A DNA stretch of 64,000 nt, taken from NCBI GenBank assembly GCA_031082315.1, contig JAVHLC010000007.1, forward strand, positions 1 to 64,000, given 5' to 3'. Shown piece by piece: positions 34,181-43,244 of the stretch (its first letter is position 1; each line of letters opens with the position of its first letter). The position numbers were made by a program, and so were the translations under genes. The notes beneath the pieces were generated by a model. That model did no database searches. It saw only the letters and a program-made list of their open reading frames with translations, and was not told the DNA's origin. Source of the stretch: Thermodesulfobacteriota bacterium (GTDB lineage: Bacteria > Desulfobacterota > QYQD01).

Positions 34181-35258
34181 TTAGAACCTCTCGAAGGGAC
34201 GAGATGAGTCGGGCATTTTCTTCTCTGGTACGCACGGCAACACGGATAAAATGCTTATCTAGCCCCTGGTATGTGCTGCAATTCCGGATTAATATGCCCT
34301 TACGGGCCATCTCGTCGGTAAGGGCTGCCGGGGCGATTTTCTTGGTGGCTATGCGGCAGAGTATAAAATTGGCGGCAGAAGGGTAGGGGAGTAACCCCGG
34401 AGTTTTAGAAAGTTCAGCTATAAGCCATTCTTTTTCCAGATTAAGTTGAACAACAGTTTGTGTTGCGTAGGGGCGGTCCTTAAGGGCCTCGAGGCCGGCT
34501 GCTTGTGCCAGGATATTCACCATCCAGGGAGGCTGCATCCGACTGAGCTTTCTGACCAGGGTCTTGCCGCCGACCAGATAACCCAGGCGAAGGCCGGGTA
34601 GGGCGTAGAGCTTGGTAAACGAGCGAAGGACGATGATATTAGACGGCCTGGCGGCAAGGTTTACAAAAGAACGCTGTCCGCTGCCATCTACGAAATCGAG
34701 AAATGTCTCATCAATGACCAGAACAATTTTATATTTTTTGCAGGCATGGATTATGTTGTAGATGTCAGCCTCGGGCATGAGATAACCCGTAGGGCTATTG
34801 GGTGTACAGAGAAAGAGTATGTCCGCCTGGTCTAATCGGCCCAGGATTGTTTCCATGGGCCAGGAGAAGTCTTTATCCGGGCGGGCCTTGATGAACAGAC
34901 ATCTGCCGCCTGCGAGACGAACGGCGTCCTCGTATTCGGTAAAAGTTGGTATGGGGATGAGTGCCTGTTTTGGCGTCAAGACGCGGGTGATAAGATGGAT
35001 AAGCTCGGTAGAGCCGTTACCGACGAGTAAGTTGTCCGGGTCAATCTCCCAGTATTCGGCGATGGCCTGGCGCAGTTCAAGACAGTCGGAGTCTGGATAG
35101 TTGGGCAGGGCATCTATGGATTTTTTGATGACCTCTTTTACGCCCCGGGGCGGGCCAAAGGGACTGATACTGGCGCTAAAGTCAAGGATTGTGGATTTAT
35201 CCAGACCATAGTTATCCTGGACTTTTCGTATGTTGCCACCGTGAACTGGCCTGGTCAC
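34170..35258 (-). CDS. cobD: L-threonine-O-3-phosphate decarboxylase
   Basis: PLP enzyme making (R)-1-amino-2-propanol O-2-phosphate, the linker between the corrin ring and the nucleotide loop. The 362-aa protein has the aminotransferase class I fold, PLP lysine Lys216 (RSFTKLYALPG), and the CTPNSPTGYL and VIDETFLDF motifs. It resembles histidinol-phosphate aminotransferases, but position upstream of cbiB and behind a cobalamin riboswitch supports the CobD role. An N-terminal HGGNIRKVQ segment is typical of CobD. Confidence 0.94.
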   Translation of the reverse strand: MTRPVHGGNIRKVQDNYGLDKSTILDFSASISPFGPPRGVKEVIKKSIDALPNYPDSDCLELRQAIAEYWEIDPDNLLVGNGSTELIHLITRVLTPKQALIPIPTFTEYEDAVRLAGGRCLFIKARPDKDFSWPMETILGRLDQADILFLCTPNSPTGYLMPEADIYNIIHACKKYKIVLVIDETFLDFVDGSGQRSFVNLAARPSNIIVLRSFTKLYALPGLRLGYLVGGKTLVRKLSRMQPPWMVNILAQAAGLEALKDRPYATQTVVQLNLEKEWLIAELSKTPGLLPYPSAANFILCRIATKKIAPAALTDEMARKGILIRNCSTYQGLDKHFIRVAVRTREENARLISSLREVLNGL

Positions 35259-35267
35259 ATCTCCTCC

Positions 35268-35314
35268 ATAAAAACAAAAAGCCCTTAAATCCCACTAGTT
35301 GGACTTAAGGGCTG
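35268..35314 (-). terminator. Riboswitch-controlled intrinsic terminator
   Basis: On the minus strand GCCCTTAAGTCC pairs with GGATTTAAGGGC around AACTAGTG, followed by TTTTTGTTTTT. It lies between riboswitch 3 and the cobD start, consistent with transcription attenuation. Confidence 0.85.
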
Positions 35315-35365
35315 CACCCGCTTGACTTCACCCTTCTTTTCCGCGAAGAAAAAGGCCTCTATTTA

Positions 35366-35520
35366 CGTCCTGGGCAGGTCTTCTGACTCACGGATCTGCC
35401 TACTCCCCACGCCTTCCCGTCCGCCTCAGGCGGACAGTGGCTTTAAAGGTGGGTTTCGTCCCCGAATACAGCGGCGGGACCGTCCCTGATTTGCACAGGG
35501 TTCCCTTTAACCCATGGATA
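35366..35520 (-). promoter_or_regulatory. Cobalamin riboswitch 3, upstream of cobD
   Basis: The minus strand shows the B12 box TGAGTCAGAAGACCTGCCC (35390-35372), the core GAAACCCACCTTTAAAGCCACTG-like segment, and a CCGCCTGAGGCGG arm. P1 closes with ATCCATGGG and the CCCAGGAC side. Ligand-bound form should favour the terminator at 35268-35314. Confidence 0.9.
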
Positions 35521-35713
35521 GGGTTTTTATACTGCACGGCCGGTGGACTGTCAAGCGATATATATGGCCTTGAAAATCTGCAAAAAAACCTTTCTTGCGG
35601 CTGGATTTAAGTCCAGGGTCGAATTATTCGATGTAATTCGTAAGTTGTTGGATATATTGTATCCCGGAAAACTTCTGGGGGTGGAATAGAACGGTTAGTA
35701 GGACTGAGCCATT

Positions 35714-35841
35714 GAAGCTCCCCGTCCGCCGCAGGCGGACCTACGGCGGACGGGGAATCTCCGTATGTAAGGTAAAAAGCATAGTATTCGCTCGCTAACC
35801 CCGCCGCAAGCAGCGGGGAATGCGCTCGCTATGCATGTTCA
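35714..35841. repeat. Repeat B, copy 2 (next to riboswitch 3)
   Basis: Matches 23696-23805: GAAGCTCCCCG, GGGGAATCTCCGTATGTAAG, GTAAAAAGCATAGTATTCGC, TCGCTAACCCCGCCGCAAGC, AGCGGGGAATGCGCTCGC, TATGCATGTTC. The first hairpin is enlarged here by a CCGCCGCAGGCGGACCTACG insert. Both copies lie on the promoter side of a cobalamin riboswitch. Nothing else is seen in 35521-35713. Confidence 0.75.
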
Positions 35842-35864
35842 CAGCGCCGTTAAAAGGAGAACAG

Positions 35865-36944
35865 ATGCCTAAGCTTTTAAGGATACTGATGACGATAAGT
35901 ATTTTTTTGTTATTGTCATTATTGGCCCCAGTAGCCTTTGCTGGCAACGAAAGGTCCCTTTCCCGGGTGTTAAATGTCTATAACTGGGAAGACTATCTGG
36001 GTGAGACCACCATCCGGGATTTTGAAAGGAGATTTGGAGTCAAAGTCCATCTCGAAACCTATAAAAATGAAGAGGAAATGTTATCTGCCGTCCAATCAGA
36101 CCCGGCGAAGTACGATATCATCATAATTAGCGGACTTTTGGTGCAGGAGATGAGGGCATTGAAACTTCTGGCACCAGTCAACTGCCGAAATATCCCAAAC
36201 ATTGGAAACATAGACCCTATGTTTAAAAATCCCTTTTATGACCCGGGCAACAGGTATTCGGTTCCCTATTTGTGGGGTACCACGGGTATTGCCGTAAACC
36301 GAAGGTTCGTTAAGGAAAAGGTAAATAGCTGGAAGATACTGTGGGACTTTAAGTACAGGGGAAAGATAAGTTTATTAAATGACATGGATGAGGTAATAGC
36401 GATGGCCTTGAAGACAAAAGGCTATTCCATTAATACTAATGATCCCCGGTCACTTGAGGAGGCCCGGTTATTACTTTTGAAGCAGAGGCCCCTTATTGCT
36501 GGCTATCATGACTGTATAAAAACCAGGGGCGATCTCATATCTGGGAGAATCTGGCTGTCTCACCAGTTCAGTGGCGAGGCCTGTTATGCCGCAGATAAAA
36601 ATAAAGATATCGAATATGTGATTCCCAAAGAAGGAGCATCCATATGGGTTGACAACATCTGTATCCCGAGGGATTCACGAAATAAGTATACGGCCGAGGT
36701 GTTTATCAATTACATTCTCGCCCCGGAGGCAAGTGCTAAGATAGCCAATTACCTCTGGTATGCCAACTGCAATAGGGCCGCTGCGAGGTATACACTGAAG
36801 GAGATATTGGAAGACCCTGCTATTTACCCGCCGGCGCAAATCCTCCGGCGATGTGAGTTCTTTAAGGAAGCAGGAACAGATCAGGAAATAGGAAAGGGAC
36901 ACGCCATAAGAAATAAGATATGGTCTGAACTTATGAACAAATAA
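35865..36944 (+). CDS. PotD-like periplasmic substrate-binding protein (polyamine-type), without transporter genes
   Basis: A 359-aa exported protein. ATG 35865 follows AAGGAG and gives a clean signal peptide (LLRILMTISIFLLLSLLAPVAFA); the frame is open upstream but that part is repeat B. The mature start LNVYNWEDYLGETTIRDFE is the spermidine/putrescine-binding PotD/PotF signature, and VPYLWGTTGIAVNR and IWVDNICIPRDS match the rest of the fold. No potA, potB or potC is present; instead a sensor kinase gene starts 6 bp after its stop, so the protein may serve as the ligand-binding partner of that kinase. Confidence 0.85.
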   Translation: MPKLLRILMTISIFLLLSLLAPVAFAGNERSLSRVLNVYNWEDYLGETTIRDFERRFGVKVHLETYKNEEEMLSAVQSDPAKYDIIIISGLLVQEMRALKLLAPVNCRNIPNIGNIDPMFKNPFYDPGNRYSVPYLWGTTGIAVNRRFVKEKVNSWKILWDFKYRGKISLLNDMDEVIAMALKTKGYSINTNDPRSLEEARLLLLKQRPLIAGYHDCIKTRGDLISGRIWLSHQFSGEACYAADKNKDIEYVIPKEGASIWVDNICIPRDSRNKYTAEVFINYILAPEASAKIANYLWYANCNRAAARYTLKEILEDPAIYPPAQILRRCEFFKEAGTDQEIGKGHAIRNKIWSELMNK

Positions 36945-36949
36945 GAAAA

Positions 36950-38821
36950 ATGGGCCTTGGAGAAAAAATTATTTTCAGGAAAAGACTGGGCAGAAAGATC
37001 AGCTTATTCTTTCTGATTATTGGGCTCCTGCCATTATTGATTTTGGGCCTATCCTTCCTGACCTATGTGAAGCAATCCCTGAATAATATGGTAAGCGAAA
37101 ATCTCCTGGTATTGACCAGGCAGGTAGGCACCGAGATCGACCGCTCCATTTTTAATGCCTACATGAACATTAAGACTCTGGCAGCCAGTCCCGGCATTCG
37201 TTCAAGCTTTACGAATGTAGATGAGAAATTAGCCGAGATGAGACGGGTCCAGGATTTTTACAAGGTCTTTGAAGACATTACCCTGATCGATCTTACGGGA
37301 AATGTTATTACCTCGACTACATATAACTATCGCGGCAGCTGGAACAGCAAGAGTTGGTATAGGGAAGCCCGTGAAGGCAGATCTGTCGTATCTAATGTCC
37401 ATATTATCCTGAATCCGAGAAAATTTATCTTTGTGACCACGGCTCCGGTCCTGAATAAGGCCGGCCGGGTGCAGGCGGTAGTGGCTGGTCAGGTGAACAT
37501 GGGAAAGATATGGGATATTACAGACCGGGTTCGGCTCGGAAGGACCGGATTCATGTTCATGACCAATAAAGAGGGCGTGATTATTGCTTATCCTGATAAG
37601 GAAAAGATTTTCGATAAACTTTCTCCAGATATACTCAGACAGCACATATCGCACAATCCAGAGGGAACGCTTGATGTTACCGGTGCACAGGAAGTGGGAT
37701 GGATCTGTGCATACTCCAGGCTGAAAGGCTATTTGGATTTTCCGGGAAAGGAGTGGAGTGTCGGCATTTGTCAGAGGACGGATGAGGCCTATGACATCAT
37801 AAAGAGGACGCACCGGCAGTTACAGATAGCCACCCTGGCGGGCCTGCTGGCGATTATTCTGACCAGCATCTTATTGACCTGGAGTATTACTAAGCCGATC
37901 AAGGCCCTGGTGATAGGGACAGAAGAGGTCGCAAGAGGGAATTTGAGCTATTTAGCTGAGGTAAAAGGTGATGATGAGATTGGCCAATTAGGACAATCCT
38001 TTAACCGGATGATCCAGGACCTTAAGAGGTCGAGAGAAGAGATTGAGGGACATAGTAAGACTCTGGAGGGCAAAGTCAGGGAAAGGACTACAGAACTGGA
38101 AGCGGCCAACGCAAGGCTCAGGGAATTAGACCAGATAAAAACCAACTTTTTGTCCACGGTCTCCCACGAATTAAGGACGCCATTGACCTCCATCAAGGCG
38201 TTTTCCGAGATACTGCTTGACAACGCAGGAGAGGATATGGAGACACAGACAAAATTCCTGAATATAATTAACGAAGAAAGCGACCGGTTGGCACGATTGA
38301 TAGATGGCCTTTTGGATCTGTCCAGGATCGAATCTGGCAGGCAGGTATGGAGGATGGGCTATCACCATATTGAAGGAGTGATAGATGAATCTGTGGCTGC
38401 CGTGTCGTCCCTTGCTGAAAAAAAAGGTCTTGTGATAGATAAGAAAGTGCAGGAAGGACTTCCCGAGATTTACGTGGACCGGGACAAATTGACCCAGGTG
38501 ATTACAAATTTATTGGGCAATGCCATAAAATTTACGGATAATGACGGCCTTATTACTGTCTCTGCTGCTGTTAGCGAAGACCGGATTCAGGTAGCGGTAG
38601 CAGATAACGGCATCGGAATACCAGAAGATGAGCTTGATAAAATTTTTATGAAATTTCACCAGGTGGATTCATCTGCTACCCGAAAAAAAGGGGGCACGGG
38701 GTTAGGGCTGGCCATCTGCAAGGAAATAATAGAACATCATGGGGGCAAGATATGGGTAGAGAGCCAATTGGGCGAGGGCAGCACATTTTATTTTACAGTT
38801 CCTCAGTACAAGGAGATATAG
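36950..38821 (+). CDS. Cache-HAMP sensor histidine kinase
   Basis: A 623-aa inner-membrane kinase: TM1 about 17-40, periplasmic double-Cache-like sensor about 41-288, TM2 about 292-312, HAMP about 312-365, coiled coil about 360-398, HisKA with His406 (STVSHELRTPLTS), and HATPase with N-box NLLGNAIKFT, DNGIGIPE and GGTGLGLAI. All phosphotransfer motifs are intact. Between a PotD-like binding protein and a single-domain regulator, it probably senses a small cation or polyamine directly or through the binding protein; that link is inference. Confidence 0.92.
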   Translation: MGLGEKIIFRKRLGRKISLFFLIIGLLPLLILGLSFLTYVKQSLNNMVSENLLVLTRQVGTEIDRSIFNAYMNIKTLAASPGIRSSFTNVDEKLAEMRRVQDFYKVFEDITLIDLTGNVITSTTYNYRGSWNSKSWYREAREGRSVVSNVHIILNPRKFIFVTTAPVLNKAGRVQAVVAGQVNMGKIWDITDRVRLGRTGFMFMTNKEGVIIAYPDKEKIFDKLSPDILRQHISHNPEGTLDVTGAQEVGWICAYSRLKGYLDFPGKEWSVGICQRTDEAYDIIKRTHRQLQIATLAGLLAIILTSILLTWSITKPIKALVIGTEEVARGNLSYLAEVKGDDEIGQLGQSFNRMIQDLKRSREEIEGHSKTLEGKVRERTTELEAANARLRELDQIKTNFLSTVSHELRTPLTSIKAFSEILLDNAGEDMETQTKFLNIINEESDRLARLIDGLLDLSRIESGRQVWRMGYHHIEGVIDESVAAVSSLAEKKGLVIDKKVQEGLPEIYVDRDKLTQVITNLLGNAIKFTDNDGLITVSAAVSEDRIQVAVADNGIGIPEDELDKIFMKFHQVDSSATRKKGGTGLGLAICKEIIEHHGGKIWVESQLGEGSTFYFTVPQYKEI

Positions 38822-38824
38822 GAA

Positions 38825-39190
38825 ATGGCCAAACGAATCCTGGTGTGTGATGATGAACCACATATCCTGGAGTCCCTCAGTTTTGTGGTTCGGAAGGCGG
38901 GTTTTGAGTTGTTAACCGCGACGGATGGCGAGGCGGCCCTTAAGATAGCTAAGGAGCAAGGGCCGGATTTGATACTTTTGGATGTTATGCTGCCTAAGTT
39001 GACCGGCTATGAGGTCTGTGAATTATTGAAGAAAGATACAGAGACCATGGACATTTATATCGTGATGCTGACTGCCAAAGGACAACGCATGGATGAACAG
39101 CAAGGGATGGAGGCAGGGGCAAACGAATATATCAAAAAACCATTTAGCCCCCGCGACCTGAAAGACAGGCTCCGGGAGATATTGGGCTGA
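38825..39190 (+). CDS. Single-domain response regulator (CheY-like)
   Basis: A 121-aa receiver domain with acidic pair Asp9-Asp10, phospho-acceptor Asp53 (LLDVMLP), Thr83 region (MLTAKG) and Lys105 (KKPFS). It has no output domain. It starts 3 bp after the kinase stop, so it is the cognate regulator; it may act by protein contact or in a phosphorelay. ATG is preceded by AGGAA. Confidence 0.93.
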   Translation: MAKRILVCDDEPHILESLSFVVRKAGFELLTATDGEAALKIAKEQGPDLILLDVMLPKLTGYEVCELLKKDTETMDIYIVMLTAKGQRMDEQQGMEAGANEYIKKPFSPRDLKDRLREILG

Positions 39191-39201
39191 TTGCACGCGA
39201 G

Positions 39202-40476
39202 CTATAGAAAGAATTGACTGCTAACGCCTTCCATAAATCTATGGATGTCTCCCCGGATGGCTTCAATTCCTGGAGGTTCTAAACCTAATAATGGTACAGA
39301 CTTGTGTTCAACAATCGCTGGGCCCTCGTATTTTTTTAGACCATAGCCCATTTCTCGGGCCAGGAGGTTGGCAAAGTAGATTACTAATAGTTCTTTTGGG
39401 GTATCCGATGAGATGTCCTCTTGGTTGTGGCAAGAAGCAATGTCAATATAATCCTGGTCAAAGTTCCATCTCTTTAATACAAACGCCCCTATCTCGTTGT
39501 GTATCTGGTTTAGGATGGAAATCAAATGGTCGCTATCGGGCGTCCACTTCTGTGTGTCCGGATGTAGCAATAATTGTAGCGATACCACCTTGCCGATATC
39601 GTGAAGGAGGCCCAGCATAAAATATTTATCCGGGTCCACCAGTCTTAGCATATAGGCCGTCTGCTGGGCGCCGTAGGCACAGGCCAGGGAATGTTCCCAT
39701 AGGGACTTAACTATCGCCTCGTGCTTTTCATTTTTTATGACATACAGACCCCTGTTGATCAGTACAAATACTGTATTGAGTACACTCTTAAGGCCTATCC
39801 TCAATATGGCCCGTTCCAGATTATCATTTTTGCCTATACCGGCATAAAAGGGTGAATTTGATATGGCCAGGAGTTTTGAAGAAATAACGGGTTCCTTTTC
39901 CACAAGCTTCGCAATATCATTAAGGGACAATTTGGGGTCACGCAGCAACTGATGGATTTTGATGCCTACGGTCGGCAGGACTGGTAAATTGACCTGGCCC
40001 CTGTCCAGTTTTTTTATTAATTGCTCAACAAGGGACGCTGCCCACTTATCTCCGGTATCATCGGCATTGCCGGTTATGCTTTTTTCCGGATGCGGGCAAA
40101 TTATCTTTGAGATTTTTTGAGCCAGATCCTGAATGCTGAACGGCTTTACCACATAACTACTGGCGCCGGCCCTGAGGGTGCTAACTACGTCATCGTGATG
40201 TCTCCGGCAGGTAAGCATAATAAAGGGAGTATCTTTGGTTTTTTCGTTACCCTTTACGACCCTTAAAAGTTCGTCACCGCCCATCTCAGGCATATTCCAG
40301 TCGGAAACAATCAGATCATAATGGTTTTCCTTGATCATTTTCAGGGCGCTATGTCCGTTGGTTGCCTCTGCCACATCTTCGACACCCATCTTTTGTACCA
40401 CGGTTTTCACCGCCAACCTGATACCGGCATCATCATCTACTACCAAGACCTTAACATTAGGCGAGATACTGTTCAT
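39202..40476 (-). CDS. Response regulator with HDOD output domain
   Basis: A 424-aa protein: receiver domain about 7-128 with Asp59 (LIVSDWNMPEM), a short linker, then an HDOD domain about 155-350 (LPVLPTVGIKIHQLL and LGLLHDIGKVVSLQ). HDOD domains are HD-related but usually non-catalytic signalling modules; here an HD pair (HDIGK) is preserved. The gene converges on the CheY-like gene with an 11-bp gap, so it is a separate transcript that may join the same signalling network. Confidence 0.9.
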   Translation of the reverse strand: MNSISPNVKVLVVDDDAGIRLAVKTVVQKMGVEDVAEATNGHSALKMIKENHYDLIVSDWNMPEMGGDELLRVVKGNEKTKDTPFIMLTCRRHHDDVVSTLRAGASSYVVKPFSIQDLAQKISKIICPHPEKSITGNADDTGDKWAASLVEQLIKKLDRGQVNLPVLPTVGIKIHQLLRDPKLSLNDIAKLVEKEPVISSKLLAISNSPFYAGIGKNDNLERAILRIGLKSVLNTVFVLINRGLYVIKNEKHEAIVKSLWEHSLACAYGAQQTAYMLRLVDPDKYFMLGLLHDIGKVVSLQLLLHPDTQKWTPDSDHLISILNQIHNEIGAFVLKRWNFDQDYIDIASCHNQEDISSDTPKELLVIYFANLLAREMGYGLKKYEGPAIVEHKSVPLLGLEPPGIEAIRGDIHRFMEGVSSQFFL

Positions 40477-40746
40477 CTTTATGAAGTTATCTGTTCCTCC
40501 GTCAAAGGACTTTTCTACAGTAATGTGTATATCGACTACTTTAAGAGATAACTTTAGACAAATAGTTCCGGTTGCCCTCGACCATATTGGGATGCAGGAC
40601 AGATGGCGGAGGCACAGCTAAACCTTGTAATTTTGCAGAACCAGTGAGAAATGCTATAGATAATCTGGAGCGAGTTATGTCCAAAAATTGTCCCCGCAGG
40701 GCTCCAACCAAAAGCCACAACTGAAATTGGGTGGGCTTCAGTCAGG

Positions 40747-41205
40747 CTATCGGCGCCTCCATCCACACCAGGCCGGAAGGCCATTTTCATCCCGAAGCTT
40801 CAGGACTTCTTCTCCTTTTTTAACCTCGGCCGCAATGATGGCCGGTTTTCCTCCAAAGGTAATCCTGGAGCCTGTAACCTCAACCTTGTCCTTTGGCTCA
40901 ATCTTTACGTCCTGTTTTCCTATGTACCACCCCGGCCCCAGATGGACAGAAACGGTTTCCTTGTCTGTTTTTATCATCAGATGTACGCCATAAGACATAC
41001 CCTTCATCGGTGTGATTTTATCCACGCTGACCACCTCTCCGCTGATGGTCTCCACCGTTTTGGGGTCGTACATGCGGCCATATCTGCCTTCTGCTGCCCA
41101 GCCGCCGCTGCCCCTCCACCGCATACCGCGCTGGGCAAAGGTCTCTGTTGCAACTAAAAGACTGACGACCGAAAGTATTACTAATAAGGTTACTGCCCGT
41201 CTCAT
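40747..41205 (-). CDS. Small exported protein (152 aa), function unknown
   Basis: I place the start at ATG 41205 (GAAAGGAG 8 nt upstream), giving MRRAVTLLVILSVVSLLVATETFA as a signal peptide; the longer frame to 41262 has no support. The mature part has a Gly/Trp/Arg-rich start and a probable OB-like beta domain: TISGEVVSVDKITPM, VHLMIKTDKETVSVHLGPGW, KDKVEVTGSRITFGGKP. Similar periplasmic beta-domain proteins are found in Deltaproteobacteria with no known role. The region 40477-40746 between it and the REC-HDOD gene holds nothing I can support. Confidence 0.78.
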   Translation of the reverse strand: MRRAVTLLVILSVVSLLVATETFAQRGMRWRGSGGWAAEGRYGRMYDPKTVETISGEVVSVDKITPMKGMSYGVHLMIKTDKETVSVHLGPGWYIGKQDVKIEPKDKVEVTGSRITFGGKPAIIAAEVKKGEEVLKLRDENGLPAWCGWRRR

Positions 41206-41447
41206 ATTTGTTCTCCTTTCTTTTCTTTTTTGTGACTGTTCCAAGCCCACCCCAATTTCCAATAATGGTTCATCAATTTCCGGCCTTTCGAAAATTGCTT
41301 ACTACCTTATTATCTCATCACAAATGCATATCTCTGTAAAGTGAAAGTTTTTAATGATATTTTCTTAAATTTTAATTGACCTTTGTCTCAGATTTTGTTC
41401 ATAGTTCAACAGCGACGCAAACCATAAACTTTAGAGGTTATAGGTAG

Positions 41448-43022
41448 ATGCTGCCCGGTCAGAATAAAATATCAAACAAAGATTTGGATCCCGGGGTCAA
41501 GAAGCTATACCTGAACCTTCCTCTCCCCAGTTTAAAGGATAATACCGGGGATATTGACCGGCTGCGGCGAGCGCTGCAAGCCGGGCAGGGCCTTAAGTCC
41601 GTCCGGATACCCTACGGCCTGATAGGGTTTTCTTCTCGTGTCATGCGAGAGGCCTCTTTCCGGGTGACGGCCACGGTGGTCAGAGAAGGAGAAGAATGGG
41701 AGCTTCTGGATATCAGCCCCGGTGATACTACAAAGGATTTTTTCGGCCTGGCCCTGGATCTGGGGACAACCCGGATGGTGGGCGCGCTGGTGGACTTGAG
41801 GACAGGAAAGGTCCTTTCCGAACACTCCATGGACAACCCCCAGATTCGATATGGAGCCGACATTCTTACCCGTATCCATTATGCCCACGACCCGAACGGC
41901 CTCAAGGAGTTGACCGCCGTGGTGCGGGAAGGGATCGGCAAAATGGTCGCCCAACTGGCCGCTAAAGCAGGGGTGCAGACCGGGAGTATCTATTCTATGA
42001 CTGTGGCCGGGAACACGGCCATGACCCACCTTTTTATGGGTTTGGACCCAAGCTCTATGCCCCGGGAACCTTATATCCCTCTGGTGAACCGCCCCGATCC
42101 GGCGCCGGCCAGAGAACTGGATATCCCCATCCATCCTAATGCCCGAGTTTTCATTTTCCCTAATGTGGGAAGCTATTTTGGCGGCGACCTCATCGCCGGA
42201 ATCCTGGCATCAGGTCTGGCCCGCCGGAACGAGGTCTCTATCCTGGTGGATGTGGGCACCAATGCCGAGGTGGTTCTGGGAAATAGCGACTGGCTCATGG
42301 CCTGCGCCGGTGCAGCCGGTCCGGCTCTCGAGGGAGGGGTGGCTCAGATGGGCATGACCGCCGGCGACGGGGCCATCGACCGGGTAAGTTTGGACCGTAA
42401 CACCTTAAGACCCGTTTACTCGGTGATCGGCAGGGTGGCTCCCTTGGGGATATGTGGATCCGGGCTCATTGACCTGGCGGCTGATCTCTTCTCCGTGGGA
42501 CTATTGGATCGGCGGGGAAAGTTTGTCCCGGAGCGAGACCCTTCCCGCTTCAAGGAGACCACATCCGGACTGGCCTACATCCTGGTTCCGGGGCTGGAGA
42601 CGGCCACAGGGGAGGAGCTGGTTTTAACTCAGGTGGATGTGGATATCCTTTTACGCTCCAAGGCCGCCATGTACACCATACTGGCCACTATTATTGATTC
42701 CGTGGGCCTCCGCTTCCAGGATCTGGCCCATTTCTATGTAGCTGGAACCTTCGGGAACTACATCGATCCGGTAAAGGCCATTACCCTGGGGATGCTTCCG
42801 GATTTGCCCCTCGAACGGTATATCCCTTTAGGGAATAGCTCTCTGACCGGGGCCTTACAGGCCCTCTGCAATTTTTCATTGCGGGAGGAGGCCCGGCGCC
42901 TTTGCGACCGTATCACCTATATCGAGATGAACGTCAATGCTGAATTCATGCAGAGATTCAGCGCCGCCCGCTTTATCCCCCATACCGACCGCAGCCTGTT
43001 CCCCTCAGTTTCTGTCCCTTGA
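41448..43022 (+). CDS. RACo-like ASKHA ATPase (DUF4445) lacking the [2Fe-2S] domain
   Basis: A 524-aa protein. Residues about 105-500 match the ATPase part of reductive activators of corrinoid proteins: LALDLGTTRMVGALVD phosphate loop, MTVAGNTAMTHLFMG, GGDLIAGIL, LVDVGTNAEVVLGN, GAAGPALEGG, GICGSGLIDLAAD and FYVAGTFGNYID. Typical RACo proteins carry an N-terminal [2Fe-2S] ferredoxin domain; here the first about 100 residues have no cysteine cluster, and no such frame lies upstream. It may use a separate ferredoxin, or act on another target. No corrinoid methyltransferase is nearby, although B12 genes lie 6 kb away. Confidence 0.88.
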   Translation: MLPGQNKISNKDLDPGVKKLYLNLPLPSLKDNTGDIDRLRRALQAGQGLKSVRIPYGLIGFSSRVMREASFRVTATVVREGEEWELLDISPGDTTKDFFGLALDLGTTRMVGALVDLRTGKVLSEHSMDNPQIRYGADILTRIHYAHDPNGLKELTAVVREGIGKMVAQLAAKAGVQTGSIYSMTVAGNTAMTHLFMGLDPSSMPREPYIPLVNRPDPAPARELDIPIHPNARVFIFPNVGSYFGGDLIAGILASGLARRNEVSILVDVGTNAEVVLGNSDWLMACAGAAGPALEGGVAQMGMTAGDGAIDRVSLDRNTLRPVYSVIGRVAPLGICGSGLIDLAADLFSVGLLDRRGKFVPERDPSRFKETTSGLAYILVPGLETATGEELVLTQVDVDILLRSKAAMYTILATIIDSVGLRFQDLAHFYVAGTFGNYIDPVKAITLGMLPDLPLERYIPLGNSSLTGALQALCNFSLREEARRLCDRITYIEMNVNAEFMQRFSAARFIPHTDRSLFPSVSVP

Positions 43023-43054
43023 TTAGTTCCCATCCGGAAACCCAAGGATTTCGG

Positions 43055-43150
43055 ATGAGCTATCAGCACTCAGCAATCAGCGTTCAGCTTAATGTGTTGT
43101 TTGTCTTATATTTTTGCTGACGGCTGAATGCTGATCGCTGAGAGCTTGAA
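43055..43150. repeat. CAGC-type inverted repeat
   Basis: CTATCAGCACTCAGCAATCAGC and, inverted, GCTGACGGCTGAATGCTGATC flank about 35 bases, the same family as 1395-1516. The following TCCGGAAAC-GACA-GTTTCCGGA hairpin (43151-43172) could be a terminator for the RACo-like gene, without a T-run. Confidence 0.5.
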
Positions 43151-43182
43151 TCCGGAAACGACAGTTTCCGGATATTTCTCAC

Positions 43183-43212
43183 TTGACGCCCAAACGCTCT
43201 TTACTCTATACT
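43183..43212 (+). promoter_or_regulatory. Sigma-70-like promoter for the gene at 43245
   Basis: TTGACG (43183-43188) and TATACT (43207-43212) with an 18-bp spacer, 33 bp before the ATG. Confidence 0.5.
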
Positions 43213-43244
43213 CACCTCATTAAAAAACCCGATATCGGTGACCT

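Noticed and set aside
40554-40790. Minus-strand frame of 78 codons after the REC-HDOD gene
   Set aside because: No RBS, no homology that I recognise, and partial overlap with the exported protein's 3' end.
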